A stretch of 64,000 nucleotides of DNA from Siphonodentalium dalli (taxonomy: Eukaryota; Mollusca; Scaphopoda; Gadilida; Siphonodentaliidae). The position numbers and the translations under genes are program-made. Of the stretch, positions 1 to 12,000 are shown in pieces. Location of the stretch: positions 225,882,578 to 225,946,577 of the forward strand of contig CP136062.1 in NCBI GenBank assembly GCA_032622095.1, written 5' to 3'. Positions within the stretch are counted from its first letter, which is position 1, and each line of letters starts with the position of its first letter. The notes beneath the pieces are model-generated. The model was not told the DNA's origin and did no database searches. It worked only from the letters and a program-made list of their open reading frames with translations.

Positions 1-3000
1 GTAAAAAGGTACCCAGGATCTCTCAATGTGCAAAAAGACACACAGGATCTATTAACGTGCAAAACGACACACAAAATCTCTCAAACGTGGAAAAAGACAT
101 CCAGGATCTCTCAAACGTGCAAAAAGACAACCAGGATCTCTCAAACATGCAAAAAGGCACCCAGGATCTCTCAACGGGCAAAAAGGCACACAGAATCTCT
201 CAAACGTGCAAAAAGACACCCAGGATCTCTTAACGTGCAAAAAGACACACAGGCTCTATTAACGTGCAAAAAGACACCCAGGATCTCTTAACGTGCAAAA
301 GTCACACAGGGTCTCTCAAACATGTAAAAAGACATCCAGGATCTCTTAACGTGCAAAAAGACACACAGAATCTCTCAAACATGTAAAAAGACACTCAGGA
401 TCTCTTAACGTGCAAAAAGACACACAGGCTCTATTAACGTGCAAAAAGACACCCAGGATCTCTTAACGTGCAAAAGTCACACAGGGTCTCTCAAACATGT
501 AAAAAGACATCCAGGATCTCTCAAACGTGCAAAAAGACATCCATGATCTTTCAAACGTGCAAAAAGACACCCAGGATCTCTCAAACGTGCAAACGACACC
601 CAGGATCTCTTAACGTGCAACAAGTCACACAGGATCTCTTAACGTGCAAAAAGACACCCAGGATCTCTCAACGGGCAAAAAGACATCCAGGATCTCTTAA
701 CGTGCAAAAAGTCACACATGATCTCTAAGCGTGCAAAAAGACACCCAGGATCTCTCAACGGGCAAAAAGACATCCAGGATCTCTTAACGTGCAAAAAGTC
801 ACACATGATCTCTTAACGTGCAAAAAGACACCCAGGATCTCTCAACGTGCAACAAGTCACACAGGATCTCTTAACGTGCAAAAAGACACCCAGGATCTCT
901 CAACGTGCAAAAAGACACACAGGCTCTATTAACGTGCAAAAAGACACCCAGGATCTCTCAACGTGCAAAAAGACACACAGGCTCTATTAACGTGCAAAAA
1001 GACACCCAGGATCTCTTAACATGCAAAAGTCACACAGGGTCTCTCAAACATGTAAAAAGACATCCAGGATCTCTCAAACGTGCAAAAAGCCATCCATGAT
1101 CTTTCAAACGTGCAAAAAGACACCCAGGATCTCTCAAACGTGCAAACGACACCCAGGATCTCTTAACGTGCAACAAGTCACACAGGATCTCTTAACGTGC
1201 AAAAAGACACCCAGGATCTCTCAACGGGCAAAAAGACATCCAGGATCTCTTAACGTGCAAAAAGTCACACATGATCTCTTAACGGGCAAAAAGACATCCA
1301 GGATCTCTTAACGTGCAAAAAGTCACACATGATCTCTTAACGTGCAAAAAGACACCCAGGATCTCTTAACGTGCAACAAGTCACACAGGATCTCTTAACG
1401 TGCAAAAAGACACCCAGGATCTCTCAACGGGCAAAAAGACATCCAGGATCTCTTAACGTGCAAAAAGACACCCAGGATCTCTTAACGTGCAACAAGTCAC
1501 ACAGGATCTCTTAACGTGCAAAAAGACACCCAGGATCTCTTAACGTGCAAAAAGTCACACATGATCTCTTAAACCTGTAAAAAGACACACAGGATCTCTC
1601 AAACGTGCAAACGACACCCAGGATCTCTTAACGTGCAACAAGTCACACAGGATCTCTTAAACCTGTAAAAAGGCACCCAGGATATCTCAATGTGCAAAAA
1701 GACACCCAGGATCTCTTAACGTGCAACAAGTCACACAGGATATCTCAATGTGCAAAAAGGCACCCAGGATCTCTCAACGGGCAAAAAGACATCCAGGATC
1801 TCTTAACGTGCAAAAAGTCACACATGATCTCTTAAACCTGTAAAAAGACACACAGGGTCTCTCAAACGTGCAAACGACACCCAGGAATTCTTAACGTGCA
1901 ACAAGTCACACAGGATCTCTTATACCTGTAAAAAGGCACCCAGGATCTCTCAACGGGCAAAAAGACACACAGGATCTCTCAATGTGCAAAAAGACACACA
2001 GGATCTATTAACGTGCAAAACGACACACAAAATCTCTCAAACGTGGAAAAAGACATCCAGGATCTCTCAAACGTGCAAAAAGACAACCAGGATCTCTCAA
2101 ACATGCAAAAAGACACCCAGGATCTCTTAACGTGCAAAAAGTCACACAGGATCTATTAAATCTGTAAAAAGACACCCAGGATATCTCAAACGTGCAAACG
2201 ACACACATGATCTCTGAACGTGCAAAAAGACACACAGGCTCTATTAACGTGCAAAAAGACACCCAGGATCTCTTAACGTGCAAAAAGTCACACAGGATCT
2301 CTTAAACCTGTAAAAAGGCACCCAGGATCTCTCAAACGTGCAAACGACACCCAGGATCTCTTAACGTGCAACAAGTCACACGGGATCTCTTAAACCTGTA
2401 AAAAGGTACCCAGGATCTCTCAATGTGCAAAAAGACACACAGGATCTATTAACGTGCAAAACGACACACAAAATCTCTCAAACGTGGAAAAAGACATCCA
2501 GGATCTCTCAAACGTGCAAAAAGACAACCAGGATCTCTCAAACATGCAAAAAGGCACCCAGGATCTCTCAACGGGCAAAAAGACACACAGAATCTCTCAA
2601 ACGTGCAAAAAGACACCCAGGATCTCTTAACGTGCAAAAAGACACACAGGCTCTATTAACGTGCAAAAAGACACCCAGGATCTCTTAATGTGCAAAAGTC
2701 ACACAGGGTCTCTCAAACATGTAAAAAGACATCCAGGATCTCTTAACGTGCAAAAAGACACACAGAATCTCTCAAACATGTAAAAAGACACCCAGGATCT
2801 CTTAACGTGCAAAAAGACACACAGGCTCTATTAACGTGCAAAAAGACACCCAGGATCTCTTAACGTGCAAAAGTCACACAGGGTCTCTCAAACATGTAAA
2901 AAGACATCCAGGATCTCTCAAACGTGCAAAAAGACATCCATGATCTTTCAAACGTGCAAAAAGACACCCAGGATCTCTCAAACGTGCAAACGACACCCAG

Positions 3001-6000
3001 GATCTCTTAACGTGCAACAAGTCACACAGGATCTCTTAACGTGCAAAAAGACACCCAGGATCTCTCAACGGGCAAAAAGACATCCAGGATCTCTTAACGT
3101 GCAAAAAGTCACACATGATCTCTAAGCGTGCAAAAAGACACCCAGGATCTCTCAACGGGCAAAAAGACATCCAGGATCTCTTAACGTGCAAAAAGTCACA
3201 CATGATCTCTTAACGTGCAAAAAGACACCCAGGATCTCTTAACGTGCAACAAGTCACACAGGATCTCTTAACGTGCAAAAAGACACCCAGGATCTCTCAA
3301 CGTGCAAAAAGACACACAGGCTCTATTAACGTGCAAAAAGACACCCAGGATCTCTCAACGTGCAAAAAGACACACAGGCTCTATTAACGTGCAAAAAGAC
3401 ACCCAGGATCTCTTAACATGCAAAAGTCACACAGGGTCTCTCAAACATGTAAAAAGACATCCAGGATCTCTCAAACGTGCAAAAAGCCATCCATGATCTT
3501 TCAAACGTGCAAAAAGACACCCAGGATCTCTCAAACGTGCAAACGACACCCAGGATCTCTTAACGTGCAACAAGTCACACAGGATCTCTTAACGTGCAAA
3601 AAGACACCCAGGATCTCTCAACGGGCAAAAAGACATCCAGGATCTCTTAACGTGCAAAAAGTCACACATGATCTCTTAACGGGCAAAAAGACATCCAGGA
3701 TCTCTTAACGTGCAAAAAGTCACACATGATCTCTTAACGTGCAAAAAGACACCCAGGATCTCTTAACGTGCAACAAGTCACACAGGATCTCTTAACGTGC
3801 AAAAAGACACCCAGGATCTCTCAACGGGCAAAAAGACATCCAGGATCTCTTAACGTGCAAAAAGACACCCAGGATCTCTTAACGTGCAACAAGTCACACA
3901 GGATCTCTTAACGTGCAAAAAGACACCCAGGATCTCTTAACGTGCAAAAAGTCACACATGATCTCTTAAACCTGTAAAAAGACACACAGGATCTCTCAAA
4001 CGTGCAAACGACACCCAGGATCTCTTAACGTGCAACAAGTCACACAGGATCTCTTAAACCTGTAAAAAGGCACCCAGGATATCTCAATGTGCAAAAAGAC
4101 ACCCAGGATCTCTTAACGTGCAACAAGTCACACAGGATATCTCAATGTGCAAAAAGGCACCCAGGATCTCTCAACGGGCAAAAAGACATCCAGGATCTCT
4201 TAACGTGCAAAAAGTCACACATGATCTCTTAAACCTGTAAAAAGACACACAGGATCTCTCAAACGTGCAAACGACACCCAGGATCTCTTAACGTGCAACA
4301 AGTCACACAGGATCTCTTATACCTGTAAAAAGGCACCCAGGATCTCTCAACGGGCAAAAAGACACCCAGGATCTCTCAATGTGCAAAAAGACACACAGGA
4401 TCTATTAACGTGCAAAACGACACACAAAATCTCTCAAACGTGGAAAAAGACATCCAGGATCTCTCAAATGTGCAAAAAGACAACCAGGATCTCTCAAACA
4501 TGCAAAAAGACACCCAGGATCTCTTAACGTGCAAAAAGTCACACAGGATCTATTAAATCTGTAAAAAGACACCCAGGATATCTCAAACGTGCAAACGACA
4601 CACATGATCTCTGAACGTGCAAAAAGACACACAGGCTCTATTAACGTGCAAAAAGACACCCAGGATCTCTTAACGTGCAAAAGTCACACAGAGTCTCTCA
4701 AACATGTAAAAAGACATCCAGGATCTCTCAAACGTGCAAAAAGACATCCATGATCTTTCAAACGTGCAAAAAGACACCCAGGATATCTCAAACGTGCAAA
4801 CGACACCCAGGATCTCTCAAACGTGCAACAAGTCACACAGGATCTCTTAAACCTGTAAAAAGACACACAGGATCTCTCAAACGTGCAAACGACACACATG
4901 ATCTCTTAACGTGCAAAAAGTCACACATGATCTCTTAAACCTGTAAAAAGACACACAGGATCTCTCAAACGTGCAAACGACACCCAGGATCTCTTAACGT
5001 GCAACAAGTCACACAGGATCTCTTAAACCTGTAAAAAGGCACCCAGGATCTCTTAACGTGCAAAAAGTCACACAGGATCTCTTAAATCTGTAAAAAGACA
5101 CCCAGGATATCTCAAACGTGCAAAAGACACACATGATCTCTTAACGTGCAAAAAGTCACACAGGATCTCTTAAACCTGTAAAAAGGCACCCAGGATCTCC
5201 CAACGTGCAAAAAGACACACAGGATCTATTAACGTGCAAAAAGACACCCAGGATCTTTTAACGTGCAAAAGTCACACAGGGTCTCTCAAACCTGTAAAAT
5301 GACACCCAGGATCTCTCAAACGTGTAAAAAGACACACAGGATCTCCAAATGTGAAACAAAGTCACCAGGATCTCTCAAACGCCCAAAAAGACACACATGA
5401 TCTCTCAAACGTGCAAAAAGACACCCACCCAGGATCTCTCAAACGCGCAATAAGACACTCAGGATCTCTCAAACGTGCAAAAAGACACACAGAATCTCTC
5501 AAACGTGCAAAAAGACACCCAGGATCTCTTAACGTGCAAAAAGACACACAGGCTCTATTAACGTGCAAAAAGACACCCAGGATCTCTTAATGTGCAAAAG
5601 TCACACAGGGTCTCTCAAACATGTAAAAAGACATCCAGGATCTCTTAACGTGCAAAAAGACACACAGAATCTCTCAAACATGTAAAAAGACACCCAGGAT
5701 CTCTTAACGTGCAAAAAGACACACAGGCTCTATTAACGTGCAAAAAGACACCCAGGATCTCTTAACGTGCAAAAGTCACACAGGGTCTCTCAAACATGTA
5801 AAAAGACATCCAGGATCTCTCAAACGTGCAAAAAGACATCCATGATCTTTCAAACGTGCAAAAAGACACCCAGGATCTCTCAAACGTGCAAACGACACCC
5901 AGGATCTCTTAACGTGCAACAAGTCACACAGGATCTCTTAACGTGCAAAAAGACACCCAGGATCTCTCAACGGGCAAAAAGACATCCAGGATCTCTTAAC

Positions 6001-8585
6001 GTGCAAAAAGTCACACATGATCTCTTAACGTGCAAAAAGACACCCAGGATCTCTCAACGGGCAAAAAGACATCCAGGATCTCTTAACGTGCAAAAAGTCA
6101 CACATGATCTCTTAACGTGCAAAAAGACACCCAGGATCTCTTAACGTGCAACAAGTCACACAGGATCTCTTAACGTGCAAAAAGACACCCAGGATCTCTC
6201 AACGTGCAAAAAGACACACAGGCTCTATTAACGTGCAAAAAGACACCCAGGATCTCTCAACGTGCAAAAAGACACACAGGCTCTATTAACGTGCAAAAAG
6301 ACACCCAGTATCTCTTAACATGCAAAAGTCACACAGGGTCTCTCAAACATGTAAAAAGACATCCAGGATCTCTCAAACGTGCAAAAAGCCATCCATGATC
6401 TTTCAAACGTGCAAAAAGACACCCAGGATCTCTCAAACGTGCAAACGACACCCAGGATCTCTTAACGTGCAACAAGTCACACAGGATCTCTTAACGTGAA
6501 AAAAAGACACCCAGGATCTCTCAACGGGCAAAAAGACATCCAGGATCTCTTAACGTGCAAAAAGTCACACATGATCTCTTAACGGGCAAAAAGACATCCA
6601 GGATCTCTTAACGTGCAAAAAGTCACACATGATCTCTTAACGTGCAAAAAGACACCCAGGATCTCTTAACGTGCAACAAGTCACACAGGATCTCTTAACG
6701 TGCAAAAAGACACCCAGGATCTCTCAACGGGCAAAAAGACATCCAGGATCTCTTAACGTGCAAAAAGACACCCAGGATCTCTTAACGTGCAACAAGTCAC
6801 ACAGGATCTCTTAACGTGCAAAAAGACACCCAGGATCTCTTAACGTGCAAAAAGTCACACATGATCTCTTAAACCTGTAAAAAGACACACAGGATCTCTC
6901 AAACGTGCAAACGACACCCAGGATCTCTTAACGTGCAACAAGTCACACAGGATCTCTTAAACCTGTAAAAAGGCACCCAGGATATCTCAATGTGCAAAAA
7001 GACACCCAGGATCTCTTAACGTGCAACAAGTCACACAGGATATCTCAATGTGCAAAAAGGCACCCAGGATCTCTCAACGGGCAAAAAGACATCCAGGATC
7101 TCTTAACGTGCAAAAAGTCACACATGTTCTCTTAAACCTGTAAAAAGACACACAGGATCTCTCAAACGTGCAAACGACACCCAGGATCTCTTAACGTGCA
7201 ACAAGTCACACAGGATCTCTTATACCTGTAAAAAGGCACCCAGGATCTCTCAACGGGCAAAAAGACACCCAGGATCTCTCAATGTGCAAAAAGACACACA
7301 GGATCTATTAACGTGCAAAACGACACACAAAATCTCTCAAACGTGGAAAAAGACATCCAGGATCTCTCAAATGTGCAAAAAGACAACCAGGATCTCTCAA
7401 ACATGCAAAAAGACACCCAGGATCTCTTAACGTGCAAAAAGTCACACAGGATCTATTAAATCTGTAAAAAGACACCCAGGATATCTCAAACGTGCAAACG
7501 ACACACATGATCTCTGAACGTGCAAAAAGACACACAGGCTCTATTAACGTGCAAAAAGACACCCAGGATCTCTTAACGTGCAAAAGTCACACAGAGTCTC
7601 TCAAACATGTAAAAAGACATCCAGGATCTCTCAAACGTGCAAAAAGACATCCATGATCTTTCAAACGTGCAAAAAGACACCCAGGATATCTCAAACGTGC
7701 AAACGACACCCAGGATCTCTCAAACGTGCAACAAGTCACACAGGATCTCTTAAACCTGTAAAAAGACACACAGGATCTCTCAAACGTGCAAACGACACAC
7801 ATGATCTCTTAACGTGCAAAAAGTCACACATGATCTCTTAAACCTGTAAAAAGACACACAGGATCTCTCAAACGTGCAAACGACACCCAGGATCTCTTAA
7901 CGTGCAACAAGTCACACAGGATCTCTTAAACCTGTAAAAAGGCACCCAGGATCTCTTAACGTGCAAAAAGTCACACAGGATCTCTTAAATCTGTAAAAAG
8001 ACACCCAGGATATCTCAAACGTGCAAAAGACACACATGATCTCTTAACGTGCAAAAAGTCACACAGGATCTCTTAAACCTGTAAAAAGGCACCCAGGATC
8101 TCCCAACGTGCAAAAAGACACACAGGATCTATTAACGTGCAAAAAGACACCCAGGATCTTTTAACGTGCAAAAGTCACACAGGGTCTCTCAAACCTGTAA
8201 AATGACACCCAGGATCTCTCAAACGTGTAAAAAGACACACAGGATCTCCAAATGTGAAACAAAGTCACCAGGATCTCTCAAACGCCCAAAAAGACACACA
8301 TGATCTCTCAAACGTGCAAAAAGACACCCACCCAGGATCTCTCAAACGCGCAATAAGACACTCAGGATCTCTCAAACGTGCAAAAAGACACCCATGATGT
8401 CCCAAATGTGCAAAAAGACACCCAGGATATCACCAACGCTCAATAAGACACTCATGATCTCTCAAACGCGCAATAAGACACTCAGGATATCTCAAACGCG
8501 CAATAAGACACTCAGGATCTCTCAAACGCGCAATAAAACACACATGTATGATGTCTAAAAATGAGCAAAAAGTCACCAATCATCT
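1..8585. repeat. 30/31-bp satellite array with higher-order tandem copies
   Basis: The stretch is one head-to-tail array of a 30-31 bp unit whose core reads CAGGATCTCT(T/C)AA(A)CGTGCAAAAAG followed by ACACC or TCACA. It has two length classes (CTTAACG, 30 bp; CTCAAACG, 31 bp) and recurrent variants such as 'aacctgtaaaaag', 'aacgggcaaaaag' and 'aacgtgcaacaag'. The variants recur in fixed order: bases 1-2280 match 2398-4677 at an offset of 2397, and 2581-5482 match 5483-8385 at an offset of 2902-2903. The array is therefore a higher-order repeat with recent 2.4- and 2.9-kb duplications. Units degrade after about 8385 ('cgcgcaataagacactc'). Open frames inside are by-products of the period. It probably lies in an intron of the BPI-like gene, because the first visible exon at 8964 starts in mid-codon. 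Confidence 0.95.
2581..8385. repeat. 2.90-kb tandem segmental duplication inside the satellite
   Basis: 2581-5482 and 5483-8385 are contiguous near-identical copies. Landmarks recur at a fixed spacing of 2902-2903, for example 2865/5767, 4405/7308, 4675/7578 and 5351/8254. Small differences (such as a g-to-t change at 6309 and a one-base insertion near 6499) show that they are distinct copies and not one read placed twice. Unequal exchange between misaligned arrays is the likely origin. Confidence 0.85.
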
Positions 8586-8592
8586 CGCAATC

Positions 8593-8612
8593 GCGTTAAA
8601 ACGCGATTTTAG
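8593..8612. other. Short perfect hairpin at the satellite edge
   Basis: The sequence 'aatcgcgttaaaacgcgatt' lies just past the last recognisable satellite unit. It forms an 8-bp stem (AATCGCGT/ACGCGATT) with a 4-base loop. No function is evident. Confidence 0.5.
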
Positions 8613-8713
8613 ATTGCTAATGATTATTATAATGAATATTTGTTTTTGATGGGAGTCGAATTTGAATGAGTTTGACTGTCATCGCAGTTCCGAATCCTTG
8701 AATTGCTATCGAC

Positions 8714-8859
8714 TTTGAGATGCTGGGTGTTTTTTTGTACATTTGAGAGATCCTGTGTGTATACATGTACGTTTAGGATATCCTGGGTGGTTTATTTTAC
8801 ACATTTGGGAGATCATGGGTATTTTTTGCACTTTTAGGAGACCACATGTGTCTGTTTTT
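8714..8859 (-). repeat. Degenerate satellite units in inverted orientation
   Basis: Four to five diverged units read as the reverse complement of the main array: 'tttgagagatcctgtgtgt', 'gtttaggatatcctgggtgg', 'catttgggagatcatgggt' and 'cttttaggagaccacatgtg'. Together with 1-8585 they form an inverted pair separated by about 130 bp of unrelated sequence. Confidence 0.75.
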
Positions 8860-8963
8860 CCACGAAACTATACGACAATGACCAATTAATAGCGTTACTA
8901 ACATAGTTTTTAGTTAGATAGTACTAATTTCTCTTCAATGATTACTTGATTTGATATTTTCAG

Positions 8964-9095
8964 CGCGCGGTTGACGTCAGTTGGAACTGTGAGCGCGGAT
9001 GTGAAATACGTCGAGCTATCTGATGGAGTTCGTGGCGCTAACATCACATTCACCATTGATAACATTGGGCTCTTCTATGCATTCTCCTTGTCTAC
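8964..9095 (+). CDS. BPI-like gene, first visible exon
   Basis: The acceptor 'gatattttcag' precedes the exon and the donor 'gtgagtac' follows it. The frame begins after one base (c) of a split codon and ends with two bases (ac). It encodes residues 1-43, including 'DVKYVELSDGVRGANITF', which aligns with the N-terminal barrel strands of BPI. Because the exon opens in mid-codon there must be at least one further 5' exon, not found in the satellite to the left. The 48-bp minisatellite begins exactly at its donor. Confidence 0.82.
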
Positions 9096-12000
9096 GTGAG
9101 TACATGTATTGTATTAAAGGTGGTATATCCTCTCTGCCTATACTTGAGTACATTTATTGTATTAAAGGTGGTATATCCTCTCTGCCTATACTTGAGTACA
9201 TTTATTGTATTAAAGGTGGTATATCCTCTCTGCCTATACTTGAGTACATTTATTGTATTAAAGGTGGTATATCCTCTCTGCCTATACTTGAGTACATGTA
9301 TTGTATTAAAGGTGGTATATCCTCTCTGCCTATACTTGAGTACATTTATTGTATTAAAGGTGGTATATCCTCTCTGCCTATACTTGAGTACATTTATTGT
9401 ATTAAAGGTGGTATATCCTCTCTGCCTATACTTGAGTACATGTATTGTATTAAAGGTGGTATATCCTCTCTGCCTATACTTGAGTACATGTATTGTATTA
9501 AAGGTGGTATATCCTCTCTGCCTATACTTGAGTACATTAAATGTATTAAAGGTGGTATATCCTTCCTAAAGACGTTTTATAAAATTTCAGGAAGCTCCAG
9601 TCATGAAGGGTTAACGTTCAAGTGTTTATCGTGGAGGCCACTCATTATCCTGTTTTCGGGGTAGTCACTCGTCATTCGCCCACTATTTGAGAACATTATT
9701 TATCACTTATTACATTATCCGAACATTCATTACCATGAATGAATAGGAATCCGCCCTGATTTGCCCCCAAGACCAACGTGTTTCCGAATTCCAATCCCTT
9801 GGTGGGTCGTTATATACCCCCATGCACTGTTGAGTATCTCCAACTCGTATGAACCACGTGCGTTATAACACAGTATAATAGTCCCAACGGGTGAATACGG
9901 CTCCCGACTTTTACTTTATCCCAGGGTTTACGTTATCCCAGGGTGTACGTTTACGTTATCCCAGGGTTTACGTATTCCCAGGGTTTGATGACGTTCAAAT
10001 GCGTCTATCTTGCAGCATCACATCACAATATGATATCCACCCCTTTATCCACCCCTTTATCCACCCCTTTATCCAACCGTTTTAGATGCTCGCGGTGTAC
10101 TCGTAGTTTCTCCCGCAACAAGTGGTTGTGGTTGGTATGCGATTCCTCGGTCTAAAACAAAGGGACAAGGAATTATTGTGTCAAATCCGCCAGGGTGAAT
10201 TCCAGAAAAGTCCTTGCACCATCAACATGTTTCTAAAACTGCATAGGCCTTCGCACTGTCATAGCAGATTGGGAAAGCCTATTTATATAGTTGGAATATA
10301 TGAGGTCCCCCCCCCCCTCATGCAGACTAACTTGTGTCCGAATTCCAATCCCCTTATAGTTAATAGCTGCCAATGCGTGCCGAGTGCCGAATGCCGACCA
10401 CACATATACTGATGACTATCGCCGTTATTAACCGCGTGGGCTATACAGTAGTCCAAACGGGTTAATACGGCTATTGACGTTTACGTCATCCCAGGGTTTG
10501 ATGACGTTCTGGGCAACGCATCAATCCTTCAGCGTCCCAAGCAGCGGCAAAAAAGTAATACTCCTCCCTTTTTATCCAACCGTTCCTGATGCTCGCGATC
10601 TACTCGTAGTTTCTCCCCGGCCGCAACAAGTGGTTGTGGTTGGTAGGCAATTCCTCGTTCTAAAACAAAGGGATAATGAATTATTGTGTCAAATCAGTCA
10701 GGGTGAATTCCAGAAAATTCCTTGCACCATCAACAGGTTTCTACCTTCGTACTGTTCAAATAGCAGATTGGGAAAGCCTATTTACATGAAGACTAACTTG
10801 TGTCCGAATTTCAACCCCCTTATAGTTGGTATAGATGTCAATGCGTGACGACCACAACTACTGATGACTATCGCTCGTTATTAACCGTGTGGGCTATACA
10901 GTAGTCCAAACGGGTGAATACGGCTATTGACGTTTACGTTAGCCCAGCGTTTGATGACGTTCTGGGCAACGCGTCTATCGGTCATCATCCCATACAAGCA
11001 GGAGCAATATGATACCCCCTTTTTATCCAAACGTTTCTGATTCTCGGGGTGTACTCGTATAGTTTCTCCCACAACAAGTGGTTGTGGTTGGTATGCAATT
11101 CCTCGATCTAGAACAAAGGGATATGGAATTATTGTGTCAAATCCGTCAAGGTGAGTGCCAGAAAATTTATTGCACCATCAACATGTTTCAGTGCGTTACA
11201 ATCTCCGAATTCCGTGCGTATACAACGCCGATTCCGATGTACTTAACGGCTTTCGAACACGACGGCTTAATTCTCTGTATATATTGGATTTATTGAGCTG
11301 CGGTGGGAAATTGTCGAGATAACGATAATCAGCCGATAATTGGACCATTGCTATGATGGTTACGCGTGCATTGGCTGCCGAACTCACGCACTCATGTTTA
11401 CAGATACGCGTTTACATACAGTTCACTATATAGCAAACGGAGCTACCAAGGAAATAGTTCCCGTGCATGTGTATAATTGTAGTATAAAATCGGCATTCCG
11501 TTAAACATATCCTACATATAGGAGCCGTGTTCCATTGTAACAGGGCTATCGTCATGCTGAAGGATTGCAACATGACATTCCATACATAGGACGAAACTAC
11601 AAGGCAGAGTTCAGTCCCTTGCTGCGCTGGACTTAACACTACTATCATTTATACACACAAAGTGAGGAAATAACTCATTTTTTATTTAAGACGTGTGTCA
11701 GTTACAGTTCATTCTGTGTTATTCATTTGAAGCCAGAATGAATTGTAACTGACAAACACTTAAAGATGCATAATCCGAATTAAAGCTCGCAAATTACTAT
11801 TTCTTTGGTTTCGTGGGTAAAATAAATATTTGATTCGAGTCGATGAACCACCCATCAAAGCTAAGAGTGATCAGATATCGATTTTTAAAATCTATTATTT
11901 TTCACCACCGGTACTTTTTAGTGGCCTGGTAAAATGTCGACGAGAAGATATCGGACCAAATTGCGGATGAAGATGGATAACTATAAAATCAAGTGGCTTT

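Noticed and set aside
28-8000. Many open frames of 60-125 codons in the satellite (Lys/Thr/Ser-rich on +, Cys/Arg/Phe-rich on -)
   Set aside because: They follow the 30-bp period, occur on both strands, recur at the higher-order spacing and have no start context or flanking splice sites.
1-8585. CRISPR array
   Set aside because: Units are contiguous with no unique spacers, and the surrounding sequence is eukaryotic with introns and retrotransposons.
9023-9664. 213-codon frame through the 48-bp minisatellite
   Set aside because: The period is divisible by 3, which keeps frames open. It overlaps exon 1 in another frame and runs across its splice donor.
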